DNA from: Bolinopsis microptera
Lineage: Eukaryota > Ctenophora > Tentaculata > Lobata > Bolinopsidae
Length of the DNA stretch: 64,000 nt
NCBI RefSeq assembly: GCF_026151205.1
Contig: NC_087080.1
Span: forward strand, 15,693,337-15,757,336
Reading direction: 5' to 3'
Part shown: one piece after another, positions 34,620-46,504 of the stretch
Position numbering within the stretch: position 1 is the first letter of the stretch
Layout of the letters: every line of letters starts with the position of its first letter
The notes under the pieces: generated by a model
Told to the model about the DNA's origin: nothing
The model's database searches: none
Seen by the model: only the letters and a program-made list of their open reading frames with translations
Translations under genes and position numbers: made by a program

Positions 34620-35665
34620 CAGGAATTGTTTATCTTGGCTTGGGTGATTATGATCTACAAATTATAATATAAGGTTGAATGGAAGTTGTTCAACTTTATA
34701 GGAGAATCAATAAAATATGATTTGTCGCCTTTTGTGTATCCGAACCATAACTATAAGATCTACTCAAAAATTAAGACAAGCGACATGCAACTGATAATTT
34801 CGTGACTGGAAAGTGGAAAGGTAGATATCAGAAGCCTAAAATTAGATTCAGCTCAAGCCTCTCTTAGTGATATCTCTTAGTGATATCTCTTAGTGATATC
34901 TCTTAGTGATATCTTAGTGATATCTCTTAGTGATATCTCTTAGTGATAGTTATAAGTGCACTGTATTTGTCACACGAGTACTTTTTAGTAGCACATAAAG
35001 ATAGTCCCCAAACTTATAAATATAAACGACATAGTAAAACTAAAGCTGTTGCGTAGATATTGCACGCAGAATACGGCCGATGCTTCTCCGACCACTACAC
35101 GCTGCTGCCGACGTTTAGAAACGGAGTAATGGACGTGCTCACCGACATGCTCCAAAATTAACCCTTGTCAGAAACTTCCAAAACCCATAAATGGAAGTTA
35201 ACATGTTTTTATCGACTTCACTCTCAAATGAAGTATCAGACCATCCAGAACTAGTAGTATAGTCAATCTAGTAGTATAGACAATCTAACCTGTTTATACT
35301 TTTATGCGACATCGACTTATAGATAATAATATTCCAGCTTGATGAACCATGAGAATTTGAAGTAGCCCCGCAGTCGTACCGTGTAAAATTAACAACATCA
35401 AAAACATTATCAAGAAATGTTAACTAGCGCTGAGAGTGAGAGGATCGATTTTCAAGTGGAATTCGGACTATTGACGTTCATTGTTTTAAAGTGTAAAGTT
35501 GACAACTGTTGGTATTTAAAGAATTTGTCCGGATATTGCTTGCTCATTAGTTGGCATGTAGTACTTTTCGGGCACGTATATTTGGGTAAAATACTATACC
35601 TCATCTGATCTGCAATTATACAACAAAGTCAAATAAAAACAATTATTCTTACCGACTGTAATATA
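34620..35665. other. Upstream of K2P
   Basis: A 13-bp repeat (TTAGTGATATCTC, about 6-7 copies) lies at 34866-34950. No exon or clear promoter motif was seen. Confidence 0.45.
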
Positions 35666-35670
35666 AGGGT

Positions 35671-36083
35671 GTGACACTGTGACACTGTGACACTGTGACA
35701 CTGTGACACTGTGACACTGTGACACTGTGACACTGTGACACTGTGACACTGTGACACTGTGACACTGTGACAATGTGAAACTGTGACACTGTGACACTGT
35801 GACACTGTGACACTGTGACACTGTGACACTGTGACACTGTGACACTGTGACACTGTGACACTGTGACATTGTGACACTGTGACACTGTGACACTGTGACA
35901 CTGTGACACTGTGACACTGTGACACTGTGACACTGTGACACTGTGACACTGTGACACTGTGACACTGTGACACTGTGACACTGTGACACTGTGACACTGT
36001 GACACTGTGACACTGTGACACTGTGACACTGTGACACTGTGACACTGTGACACTGTGACACTGTGACACTGTGACACTGTGAC
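35671..36083 (+). repeat. (GTGACACT)n octamer array
   Basis: About 51 units of 8 bp with very few substitutions, near 35772-35781 and 35869. Frames read HSVTVSQC in three overlapping forms and are not genes. Confidence 0.95.
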
Positions 36084-36189
36084 AGTCAGCAGGACGGATT
36101 CCCAGCACCCACCTGGTAATCTGTCCGTGCATCACCCTATTGACACTGTGACACACAGTAATACCCATAACAAAGAGAAACAACAGCCC

Positions 36190-38005
36190 AGGGGAAGGTT
36201 AACTACTTACGTTTAATTAGCGCTTAAACCTCAAATCTCAAATCTCCTAAATCGCTTCTTCAAAACAGGGTTCCAGCCTCTATCCCAGAGTACAAGGTAT
36301 TCTCATGAATCCAAAACTACACTGCAGCAACAAAAAAACTAAAGTTTTCATACGCCGAACCGGACAGGTTTAAGATTTAGTAAAATCGTGTACAGGCAGG
36401 TATAAGAGAAGGTACCGGTGTGACAAGTACACTGTGTGGTGAACAATGGAGGTCACGTGACAGGTCTCATTGTGTCACTCAATACAAGGCGCTCGTGCGG
36501 CTGTATTGTGTGTAATTACGGTGGACCCGCGCTGTCAGAACTATTGAATTGTCAACATCATAGTTGTAACATGCGAGGAATTTGTAGATTGAAATTTCAG
36601 GGGTCATGTGATAGTTTAGATATTTCCCTGTATTGAGATGTTGTGACCAGGTCGGAACATTTTATTGCCGTGACTCAAGGGTGGATTCAGTTGAAATGTT
36701 TCGGTAAAATATTTCACTTTAATGAGATATGAAGGCAGAAATATTTCATTATCATCCTGTGCCTCATGCATGTTTATTTCTTCAAGTATTTCACTTAATG
36801 AGATGTGAGGGGAGATTGTTCACAGTCATGCCATGTTATAAAGTTCAGTACAATGAGATAATGATATGAGCTAACAAGAGCGTTTGCCTTTGAATGGAGG
36901 TTGCTTCCCCTCATTTAAACCATATGGTAAACATTTTTATTTTAGTGGAGCCCACTCTAATGATTAAATATGAAACAGCTATCAAATTGAAATGCTGCAA
37001 CTTTAATTGTACATAAACATGGTCCTTGTTGCACCAATAGTCATAGTTGTCAAATTCACCTGCAGCTACAAGTACATCTCCTCCCTCGGCGTTATCACAA
37101 TGCTATACATTTTTCAATATAAATCTTTCATACTTCTATATAAAATGGATTCATCAAGTCGTGCTATGAGGATCAATACTATAATTGAAGAATGTACTGG
37201 AGCTCCTTGCACAGCGTATAGATAGAACAGCTCGGTTATCTTAAGTATGTCATTCATTCCAAGGAAACGGCGGCTATTCTTTTATATTTTTTGGCACTCA
37301 ATCGGTCATTCGTGCATACAGAAGCTGTAAAATAAATTTGAGATTAACTGTCGTATTTAGGGTACAGTAAGACCTTATTTTAACGCGATCAGGGAGGAAA
37401 GAATTTAGGCCATAATTCAAACACAAGAAAAGGTATTAAGATACAAATATAAACTGAGTTTCTAGAAGGACGAATTATTAATGAATAAATAAAAAATGGG
37501 CCTTGATATTTGAAGATGAGAAAAATTATTACGGACAATCATGTAAATGAGTCGTATGCCGTTTATGGTTAAAAATGTACACCGCGAATTTTGCAACTTC
37601 GGTTAAAATAGTAATAGGGCGTGATACAGAAACATTGTGCAGTGTGTTGCAGGGTGGTCTAATTAGATAACCCTCAAATTAGAGGCTAAAGCTTTTGCTT
37701 CCTATAGAGATCCAGCATACAACAAAATCAAAGAATGTAAACAGTGCGGACTGCGGAGTATGGCTTGGATGTTGGATATTGCTAATTTTCTCACTTGTTT
37801 TGTGAACTGCTGGTTTCCGATCTTATCGGCCAAAACAAAGGCTGTGTTTCTTCGATATTTTAATACACGGAATTAATTTGTACACAAATCCTACGCGTTT
37901 AACTTATTTAAGACTGGAAAGAATTTCAGTCAAAACTATAAAATTTTGGTCCTAATTTTGAAACCAAAAAAATTTGGTTTCATACCATCATCAATTAACT
38001 AATTA
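36190..38005. other. Intergenic region between K2P and SLC22-like gene
   Basis: No exon found. TTTCACTTTAATGAGATATG-like blocks recur at 36713-36800, a weak degenerate repeat. Confidence 0.4.
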
Positions 38006-38009
38006 ATTA

Positions 38010-39215
38010 GTCCAAATTATCAAATTTGAGTTCAGAAATTTTCATATTTGAAAATGGGACAGAAATTGGAAAATATGAATTTTCGTTTTGTTAAACTTTC
38101 TGCGATGCAATGAGCTTCTTCCAAACGAAATCAAACTTCTGGCACCTCAATCGTGTCATATTCCATTTATAGTTAACTGACTAATTGGTTGCGGGTGACA
38201 AATTCAGTAAAAACTGTAAAATTTCGGTCCTGGAAAGTTCATCCTCAAAAACTGAAAATGGGACAAAATAGGTATGGGACGATACGATTTTTCAATTTTC
38301 TTCGGGATTTTGACTTCCAGTACCTTAATTTGGTTTCAATTTAATTTGGTTGCAAATTTAATTTGGTTGCAAATTTAATTTGGTTGCAATTAACTGACTT
38401 ATTTGTCTTTGGGCAAAGCGTTCGTCCAAATTGTCAAATTTGTGTTCAGAAATTTTCATATTTGAAAATGGGACAGAAATTGGAAAATATGAATATTCGT
38501 TTTGTTAAACTTTCTGCAGTGAGCTTCCTCCAAACGAAATCAAACTTCTAGCACCTCAATCGTGTCATATGCTATTTTTATTTAACTGACTAATTGGTTA
38601 CGGGTGACAAATTCAGTCAAAACTGTAAAATTTCGGTCCTGAAAAATTCATCCTCAAAAACTGAAAATGGGACAGAATAGGTATGGCCATGGGACGATAC
38701 GATTTTTCAATTTTCTTCGGGATTTTGACTTCCAGTACCTCAATTTGGTTTCATACCATCATCAATTAACTGGCTAATTGGTCTCTGGGCAAAAAGTCCG
38801 TCCAAATTGTCAAATTTGTGTACAGAAATTTTCATATTTGAAAATGGGACAGAAATTGGAAAATGTGAATATTCGTTTTGTTAAACTTTCTGCAGTGAGC
38901 TTCCTCCAAATTGTTGTGCAAATTTTCATATTTGAAATGGACAGAAATTGGAAAATTGAATATTCGTTTTGTTAAACTTTCTGCAGTGAGCTTCCTCCAA
39001 ACGAAATCAAAATTCTAGCACCTCAATCGTGTCATATGCCATGTATAGTTAACTGACTAATTGGTCTCTGGGCAAAAATTCCGTCCAAATTGTCAAATTT
39101 CTGTTTAGAAATTATCATATTTGAAAATGGGACAAAGATTGGAAAATATGAATATTCGTTTTGTTAAACTTTCTGCAGTGAGCTTCCTCCAAACGAAATC
39201 AAATTTCTGGCACCT
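38010..39215 (+). repeat. Degenerate long tandem repeat (~400 bp, 4-5 partial copies)
   Basis: The block TTTTCATATTTGAAAATGGG, then ACAGAAATTGGAAAATATGA, then CTGCAGTGAGCTTCCTCC recurs near 38040, 38453, 38829, 38923 and 39114 with indels. No coding content. Confidence 0.8.
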
Positions 39216-39688
39216 CGATCGAGAAGATCGAGTGTAGAGTGATTTAGCACGCTCGTAAATTACCTCATCGGTCATAATTATCACGGACTTTCACGCTGAA
39301 GACACTAAAATTAATGAAAATAATAAAGTCCGGTAATTATTAACTTCATTATTTCCATTAATGTTAGTGTGTGTCTCTACATAATATGCCGTCATATGCG
39401 TAGATATGTGTTTAGACTGCAGTAGCCGATTACTGTATAAGTTTATTAGCTTATTATTATACTAGGACAAATAAAATCACTCCTCAGTCACATTCTAGAG
39501 TTCAGAAAAAAGATTAAAAAACTTATTAAAAAATCACCACAAATGTTCACAAATATGTTTTGGACATTTTTGGGCGGTCATTAGCGTGAATGATTATGTC
39601 CATGAAAAATTTGGTACGTGAAAAACATGTCCGTGACAATCATGTCCGATAAAGTAATCTTATCGCTCGATTCGATTAGGAACAGTAG

Positions 39689-39742
39689 TTACCTGGGAAC
39701 CCCAGGCTGCTTCGGCGGAATGACAGGTTGAGCGCCACCCAA
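39689..39742 (+). mobile_element. Short TTACTGGG-ended MITE, copy 2
   Basis: It shares TTACCTGG, CCCCAGGCT and GCGGAATGACAGG with 58874-58944. It is flanked by a 12-bp direct repeat TAGGAACAGTAG, either a target duplication or part of a host repeat, since a related AGGAACAGTAG also occurs at 39959. Confidence 0.55.
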
Positions 39743-40028
39743 TAGGAACAGTAGTACACCAAATGTTTAGTCTTGGTTACAAAAAAGACGTCTTATCAGC
39801 GTCTCATTCATTTAACGAATTAACCCAAACAACTCTGGCCGAAAATACATTTTAAAATGTTACAAGAATTCACGAAGTTTCACTTTCGGTCATAACTCCA
39901 AAAATCGAAAATTTATCAGCAGGAACTGTTGTTGAAATTAAACTTTTGTTGATTCGATCAGGAACAGTAGTAACTTAAACCTAAATTATTCTTATGTGGA
40001 TTCGGGATTCCGTCTTATCATTTAGGGC

Positions 40029-40036
40029 TATAAATA
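40029..40036 (+). promoter_or_regulatory. TATA box of SLC22-like gene
   Basis: TATAAATA lies 89 bp before the start codon, so transcription would begin near 40060 and give a ~65-nt leader. An ATG at 40050 would fall before that start site. Confidence 0.45.
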
Positions 40037-40124
40037 CCGATATCACTTCATGTTCACTTCATTTCTTTACGAGAACAGCTTTTGTAGTAATCTTTAAATT
40101 TAATCGTTTGACTCACATCTTAAA

Positions 40125-41675
40125 ATGACTACAGTCGAACCCATCACTGAAAAAGAAAAGCCGAACGATTCTCGTCAAGAAGAATTTGTCACGATCGAAG
40201 ATGTTATCGACAAAACTGTGAAAAGACTGAACTTTAGGCTTGCTTTCATCTACTGTGCCGCACTCAGTACGGTTTTAAACGCAGGTGCTGTAACCGACAT
40301 GACAGTGATGACTGGAAACATACCCTATAAAGATTGGACATGCTCTTCGAAAAAATGCACCTCTCTCTATGCAGCAGCTTCCGACAAAGAAACCTTCTTC
40401 TCTCAACAGACGATGTGCGACAATGACTTGATCGCTGGGATAGATTTTGATTGGGCCACAAAAAAGACGACTTTCACAACGGACTGGAATATCTACTGCA
40501 AGAACGAGGCGAAGTTGTCTACAATATCTGGAGTATATTTTTTTGGTGGAATCTTTGGACTGTTATGCTCAACTGGAATCTTCGATAGGATAGGTCGAAA
40601 AAAAGGAGCACTTATTGGAAGTGCAATTACCACACTGGCTACTGCAGCAAGCGGTGTTGCCCCCAACTACGAGGCCCTGCTCGTATTTAGGATAATGTCT
40701 GGGTTTGGCATGATGATCAGCTACACGGGATGTTACTGTTGGATCATTGAATTTGCCCCCACAAACCTCCGGAACATAGCAAGTGGCTTGTTCCCAATGG
40801 GCTGGTCTATAAGCTCTCTTATTTTTGCGCTTCTTGGGTACTTGGTTGACAAATGGCAGAATATTTACCTAGCTGCAGCTGGAATTTGCGCGTTTAGCAC
40901 TATCATGTATATCGTAAATCCTCTTCCAGAATCCCCTAGGTTTCATTTGGTCCGAGTTGAGGAAAAGGAAGCAAAAAAATGTCTGTTGTCCTTTTTCCAG
41001 GCTACAGGCAACCGCTTCTGCTTTGAAGGTGTAAATCTAATTTACGAGAAAAGGGTGCAAAATTATTTCAAACAGGTCAGTGATTTTAAAAGATATCCGG
41101 CTATGCTAAAGAGGACTCTTCTTTGCATGCTCTGCTGGTTCTTCGTCGCAATCATAGGATTTGCATACACTTTTGGTTGGAGCAAAATTGGGAGCAATCT
41201 TTACACCAGCTACTTACTTGGTACGCTGGGAGGATCTATTGGGAACGTTTCTTCGATACCTACTTGCAAACTTCTTGGAAGAAAAGGAGCCACAATATTC
41301 TTTTTCGGAGGTATAGCCGCATTTAACTTCATAGCCATGGCACACGTGCAGTTTTCAGAGTCCTGGACGCTGGAATATGTTGCCAGTTTACTCGGCAGTA
41401 TATCTGGATCAGCGGCGTTCGCCATGGTCTATTTGTACACAGGAGAGCTATCTCCGACCTCACACCGTGGCATGATAATGTGTTTGAGTTCCAGTAGTGC
41501 CAGGGTCGGCAGTTTCCTCGGACCCTATGTAAGTCTACTGTACGGAGTTAGTGATAGGAGGGTCCCCCTGGCTTTGTTCGCCGGTTTGGCTTTCTGTGGG
41601 TGTTTTGCTTCTTTCTTCCTGCCTGATACTACTGGAGTTGCTATTCCCGAAACCCCCAAAGATGTCAAAGATTAG
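40125..41675 (+). CDS. SLC22A-like: SLC22-type organic ion transporter (intronless)
   Basis: A single open frame of 516 residues, the usual SLC22 length. This is a 12-TM major facilitator. TM1 (about 38-60) is followed by a long extracellular loop with cysteines at 72, 78, 98 and 125, as in organic cation/anion transporters. The MFS loop 2-3 motif is FDRIGRKKGA (153-162). Other SLC22 marks are FRIMSGFG, WIIEFAPTNLR, PLPESPRF (266-273) and YTGELSPTSHRG near residue 440. It likely moves organic cations, anions or zwitterions across the plasma membrane; the substrate cannot be told. Most animal SLC22 genes have introns, so the single exon suggests a retrocopy or intron loss, but the frame is intact and a TATA box precedes it. 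The ATG at 40125 follows no in-frame alternative. Confidence 0.92.
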   Translation: MTTVEPITEKEKPNDSRQEEFVTIEDVIDKTVKRLNFRLAFIYCAALSTVLNAGAVTDMTVMTGNIPYKDWTCSSKKCTSLYAAASDKETFFSQQTMCDNDLIAGIDFDWATKKTTFTTDWNIYCKNEAKLSTISGVYFFGGIFGLLCSTGIFDRIGRKKGALIGSAITTLATAASGVAPNYEALLVFRIMSGFGMMISYTGCYCWIIEFAPTNLRNIASGLFPMGWSISSLIFALLGYLVDKWQNIYLAAAGICAFSTIMYIVNPLPESPRFHLVRVEEKEAKKCLLSFFQATGNRFCFEGVNLIYEKRVQNYFKQVSDFKRYPAMLKRTLLCMLCWFFVAIIGFAYTFGWSKIGSNLYTSYLLGTLGGSIGNVSSIPTCKLLGRKGATIFFFGGIAAFNFIAMAHVQFSESWTLEYVASLLGSISGSAAFAMVYLYTGELSPTSHRGMIMCLSSSSARVGSFLGPYVSLLYGVSDRRVPLALFAGLAFCGCFASFFLPDTTGVAIPETPKDVKD

Positions 41676-42450
41676 AATTAGCTTGATGAAACCAAACGTT
41701 GTAAATTATGGTCAATGCTACTAAAGAAGATTAATGAAGACCAAAATCATTTTGTCAAAATGATTTAATGATTTTTATTAATTTATGTTGCAGGCCCTTT
41801 AAACTTTAATTCCGCAACCTTAAAACTAGAACTTGATCCTCAAAGATTTTATTTTATACAATTCTCGATCTTATTTTGCTATCAAAAATATTCGCTAAAT
41901 TTTGATTATCTTTTTCATTATGTTTTTGCTGACTATAAAACTGGTTTTACTTTTGTCCCTTCGTCTTTTTTATAATCAAAAATATCAGCGAGTTTCTCTC
42001 TTGCGATTTCCTATGTGACTTGATCAAAAGTAACATGAGTGTCTACTTTAATCTTTGTAAACGGTGAAGTGTTTTTTATTTCATAGGAATTCAAACAAAT
42101 TCATTGGCTAAAAATAAAAATAAAAACCACGTAGCCTTCTAAAAGATATTTCAAAGTGCTTTACAAATTCCTCTGACACAGCAAAGCATCTAACTGATAC
42201 TAGTGTAGCCCAATATCTCAACACCACTCAATCAGCCATGAGTCAATCTCATCATATCTGACGAAGATGAGAAACTGTATAAAGGATGTAATCTCAAGAA
42301 AATATAGGTAAAAAGATGACAACAATGAGCTTATAGTTCACCTTATCTCCCTAACTTATCAGCTACTTATCTCACACGTGTGAGGTTACCCCCCACTTAT
42401 CATTACTCTGACTAACTACTATTGCAGGATCAGGGATACACAACCAAACA
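41676..42450. other. SLC22-like 3' flank
   Basis: AT-rich. AATAAA at about 42112-42117 is a possible poly(A) signal. No exon seen. Confidence 0.4.
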
Positions 42451-42678
42451 TCACAACCGGATCATGTGAAACAGAAGAGCCGCTAAAACTGTGATCTTCA
42501 CCCCTATAAACACGGACCGTGCTCCTGATATCAATAATTCTCGGTTGCACATGGGGCCGTGACAAAGCTCACAGTAGCAGTTGATTCTCTGGGCTGGGTC
42601 TGGTAGCCCCTCCCTCTTGGTGTTGCATTTCTTCATACACATACCATACATCCCACTAAAGTCCTCATTCCAACAGCC
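42451..42678 (-). CDS. Ly6/three-finger protein, last exon with GPI signal
   Basis: The acceptor is TCCTCTGCAG, entry is in phase 0, and it ends at TGA. It encodes GCWNEDFSGMYGMCMKKC, then INCYCELCHGPMCNREL and a hydrophobic C-terminus VFIGVKITVLAALLFHMI. Paired cysteines ending in C-N are the hallmark of the Ly6/uPAR fold. A hydrophobic tail with almost nothing after it is a GPI-attachment signal. In animals such proteins act at the cell surface, many as modulators of channels or receptors; the partner here is unknown. Confidence 0.87.
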   Translation of the reverse strand, partial: GCWNEDFSGMYGMCMKKCNTKREGLPDPAQRINCYCELCHGPMCNRELLISGARSVFIGVKITVLAALLFHMIRL

Positions 42679-42845
42679 CTGCAGAGGAATTAGGTTATGA
42701 AAATAGCCGTGACTAGCAGAAATCAAGCAGAGATAATGGGCTGCTAATTGATACAGGTTAGAAGTTATCACTCCATGATATATCGGCTATCATAAATCAG
42801 CGATCTGACATTAATTTCTATCATATCCTATCATGACAAATTGTT

Positions 42846-42883
42846 TTATGTGGTAAAGTTGAGACGTAAAGTCAGTGACAAAC
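42846..42883 (-). repeat. Intronic tandem copy of Ly6 exon end plus decayed donor
   Basis: TCACTGACTTTACGTCTCAA and CTTTACCACATA (minus strand) occur in the exon and again immediately after its donor, at an offset of 43 bp. In the intronic copy the donor AAAG|GTTTG has become AAAACAATTTG, so it cannot splice. Confidence 0.88.
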
Positions 42884-43032
42884 CTTTTCTATGTGGTAAA
42901 GTTGAGACGTAAAGTCAGTGAAGGTGAGACGGTAACACCCAGTACTAGACCAACAGATCTGTCGGGAGTTGTCTCTGCATTCCACATCTGTTGTACTGTT
43001 CCCTACCTTCCCTCTGCAGTAGGTACACAGTT
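42884..43032 (-). CDS. Ly6/three-finger protein, first half of domain
   Basis: The acceptor is TTATTTTCAG and the donor is AAAAG|GTTTGT. It encodes LCTYCRGKVGNSTTDVECRD, then NSRQICWSSTGCYRLTFTDF, then TSQLYHIEK. The opening C-x-x-C and spacing suit finger 1 of a Ly6 domain, and NST is a glycosylation sequon. It joins in phase 0 to the last exon. Two bases at the 5' end need an upstream exon ending in one base; 48603-48739 fits. Confidence 0.87.
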
Positions 43033-43793
43033 CTGAAAATAAGGTATGTAGAATGGTCGCATTTTGCCAGCTGTTCTTACAATCCTATAGCTGAATGGAA
43101 TCCCCCTTTTATTTTGTACAATTCTGTATATTTAACATTCATAAAGAAGTAGTAACTTAATAATTTAGTCTAGTGCCAGGGAAGTGACAAGCATTGTCGC
43201 ATAAGACGGCAATGTGAGCAGTGTCGCCGAGAAGCGATTAGCGATGCCATGGTGATACCACATTCACTGCAGAGGCACATATTAGGTGCGGTAAGAAAAT
43301 CGAAATTATGCGGTACCGCACCCGACTATAAAGGTAAAATGTGCGGTAAGGTGCGGTAAATGTTTACCAATTATGCGGCAAATGTGCGGCGATTTTTTCG
43401 AAATTTGTGCGGGAATTGTGCGGTTTTCTTTTGCATTTTCTCAAGGACTTTGGAAATTCTAAACGTATAACCGCCGCTCTTATCAAAAATAGGTCTGTTT
43501 ATGTGTTACTGAGGGTGTAGTTCTTTACTAAGACCATGATTGAATCTATATTGAAATTCAGTTATCTGAGAACAGTGACTTGATCTGGTAGAGATCAGGA
43601 GACAGGTATTTGAAGACGCCTCTTGATAGAGTCGATCAGATCCCATGCGTGATCGCAAATATGTGACACGCTTGTTGGCATTGATCGTCAGTACTTGTGA
43701 ACCATTTGATCCAAGATCCATTAAGCCCACTATTATAAAGCCAACGCTACAACGAATAGAGCTCATTACCCTTTACACCTACTTCTTCTATTA

Positions 43794-43907
43794 TCACCTA
43801 CTTTGGATCACGGAATGTTTTGCTGATGCAGGTATCTTCTGTTTCTTGTGTGGTGAGCTTGATGATGGGTCACTGTCTGTAGCTGTTCGTTTTAGGAAAC
43901 GGTCCAT
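43794..43907 (-). pseudogene. hAT-like transposase N-terminal remnant
   Basis: Encodes MDRFLKRTATDSDPSSSSPH then KKQKIPASAKHSVIQSR. The M-x-R/K-F-L-K-R start followed by a Ser/Lys-rich stretch is common at the N-terminus of ZBED/ZMYM-related hAT transposases. Only 37 codons remain. The call rests on this short pattern. Confidence 0.35.
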
Positions 43908-43994
43908 GACGTTGTGATGTGATATAGAGTAATCAGATGATGTGGTGAAGTTACGAATGATAACTGATACACTATAATCGAAGTACGGTAACGA

Positions 43995-44741
43995 CGAGGG
44001 TTCCATAACGGCCTGGGTCACGGTCCCGAAAGGGCCTGGGTCACGGTCCCAAAAGGGCCTGGGTCACGGTCCCGAAAGGGCCTGGGTAACGGTCCCGAAA
44101 GGGCCTGGGTCACGGTCCCGAAAGGGCCTGGGTCACGTGGTAACCGGGTCACGTGGCCTAGGCATGAGTTTCAAAAGGGCCTGGGTCACGGTCCCGAAAG
44201 GGCCTGGGTCAGGGTCCCGAAAGGGCATGGGTCACGTGGTAACTGGGTCACGTGGCCTAGGTATGAGTTCCAAAAGGGCCTGGGTCACGTGGTAACTGGG
44301 TCACGTGGCCTAGGTATGAGTTCCAAAAGGGCCTGGGTCACGGTCCCGAAAGGGCCTGGGTCAGGGTCCCGAAAGGGCCTGGGTCAGGGTCCCGAAAGGG
44401 CCTGAGTCAGGGTCCCGAAAGGGCCTGGGTCACGTGGTAACTGGGTCACGTGGCCTAGGTATGAGTTTCAAAAGGGTCACGGTCCCGAAAGGGCCTGGGT
44501 CACGGTCCCAAAAGGGCCTGGGTCACGGTCCCGAAAGGGCCTGGGTAACGGTCCCGAAAGGGCCTGGGTCACGGTCCCGAAAGGGCCTGGGTCACGTGGT
44601 AACCGGGTCACGTGGCCTAGGCATGAGTTTCAAAAGGGCCTGGGTCACGGTCCCGAAAGGGCCTGGGTCAGGGTCCCGAAAGGGCATGGGTCACGTGGTA
44701 ACTGGGTCACGTGGCCTAGGTATGAGTTCCAAAAGGGCCCG
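43995..44741 (+). repeat. GGGCCTGGGTCACGG minisatellite with higher-order repeat
   Basis: Short units (about 22-23 bp, GGTCCCGAAAGGGCCTGGGTCAC in parts) alternate with a longer block carrying ACGTGGCCTAGG and ATGAGTTTCAAAAGGG. The order at about 44020-44270 recurs at about 44480-44730, giving a higher-order period near 460 bp. It lies inside the TIR element. Confidence 0.85.
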
Positions 44742-44941
44742 ACTTTTGACATATTTTGGTTTTTACACTCGAAAATCTTAACGCGAAAATTTCAAAATTA
44801 TGCGAAATTACGCGGAAAATGCTAGATTATGCGGAAATATGCAGAAAATTACAAAATGTGCGGAAAACAAAAAATTATGCGGAAACGTGCGGAAAACGGT
44901 AAATTGTGCGATCCCGCACCCATCGCACCTAATATGTGCCT

Positions 44942-46500
44942 TTGTAATAACCACATTGCCATAGTATGGCCACAGTATTGCCTTATAGTGCCACAACGGT
45001 GCCGGGGCAGTGCTATAACAACAGTACCATGCAGCTGCGGTTATACAGGGATAGTGATGAAAAACCGCCAACTTAACAGAATTGTTGATCCTAAGCTCTT
45101 TGGAGAAGTATCCTTTCCCTATCATTCTATCATTGTAAGTTTATAAACTACAAACCTCCCCGCCGAACTACGTTACAAGATCGCCGGTGATCTAATATTT
45201 GAAACAGATATTTATTGGATCATCCGTAAACCCTCTCGGCTATCATTAAGTCTGGGCTATGAGTATGAGCGCAAATGACTTATCGGGGAGATGTCTGATT
45301 CTTGTCACTTAACAATCTTTTGACATACAACTTTCGATTAATATTTATGGGCGGCCGGGCGTGGAACTTTTATCAGACTTTAACTTATACGGCAAAAATG
45401 TATCAATATTCTATAGGTATCTATATTATATAGGAAGTGGTAATATTATGGTGATTGATAAAAGATTTGGGTGGTTTGCCTATATCGGCTGTCATAAATC
45501 TTAACCATGAACAGCATGCGCTAATAAAGTAACAATTTTAATAGGGAACGCGTCTACGAAATCTTGCCACGTATATTTTGACGACATTTTCGATTGATTA
45601 GTTTTAATAGTTATGATGACAGAAAAAGGGAAGTACTTATACGGTGATATCAGGGCTCGATATTTTCAATCGGAAGTGGTAACAGAGGAACATTATTTAG
45701 TCCTGACAGCTCGAGGTCCCGACATGGGAAATTTAATTTTGATTGGAGTGAGAAGTCTGTCAATATCGTTATTATCAACTGCCATGTTATAGAAGTAAAG
45801 GACTTCCTGTATTTAATGATGAAGCCAACATATTCATATCTTAAATTCTATAAACGAATCCAGGAATAAAAATGTTTGGGTTACAACTAGTCATGGTGCT
45901 TGTAGGGTTTTCAGCTTTATTCTTTAGATCGGATTTGTTTTAGTTATCCTACAGCCATCGACCACAAGGTATACGGCCTTAAAGTTTCCTGTTTAGTTTT
46001 GACAGGAAACAGTTAGCACCGAAAAAAGAGGCCGGAAAACTTTGGGTGGATCAAAACGTTTTGCGTTAAAAAACAAAAAACATACGAGTACGACTTCGAG
46101 TTTAAATCAATATCATGATTCAACATAAATTGTAACTCGAATTTGCCACAATTGTTGGTTGCTCAATATATGACATTTCCTCAATGCATTTAAGTCTGCA
46201 AGTAAACTGTTTCGGGGCCGAAACAAGTTAGAAAACACTAGTTTACCCTTATTGGATTGGGCAAATTTTCATTTTTGTTAATCACCCGACGGCTGGAATT
46301 TCATCAAATACTGGCTATTTAGTTTTCGTGCGTCAACTTGACATCATTCAGGCGCGACGATGAAGTATTTAATAAATATTTAAGAGAGGTGTTAAGTAAA
46401 GCTTAAACACCTCTCAAATTAATATCAAAGTTAGTCTGATATCGGAATTAAATAGCTAACATCTCCTAACTATAACATATAATATCTCCTAACTATAACT
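44942..46500. other. Ly6 intron sequence
   Basis: No exon found. A short plus-strand frame at 45871 begins with a hydrophobic run (MFGLQLVMVLVGFSAL), but nothing supports its splicing. Confidence 0.4.
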
Positions 46501-46504
46501 GTAT

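Larger units (their letters stand above)
43273..44941. mobile_element. TIR element with AGGCACATATTAGGTGCG ends
   Basis: AGGCACATATTAGGTGCG at 43273 and its inverse at 44924-44941 bound 1.67 kb. Subterminal parts are rich in ATTATGCGG/GTGCGG motifs. Inside are a remnant of a transposase N-terminus and a minisatellite. No clear target duplication was found. Confidence 0.75.

Noticed and set aside
35594-36183. Three overlapping HSVTVSQC-type frames
   Set aside because: By-products of an 8-bp repeat, readable in every frame.
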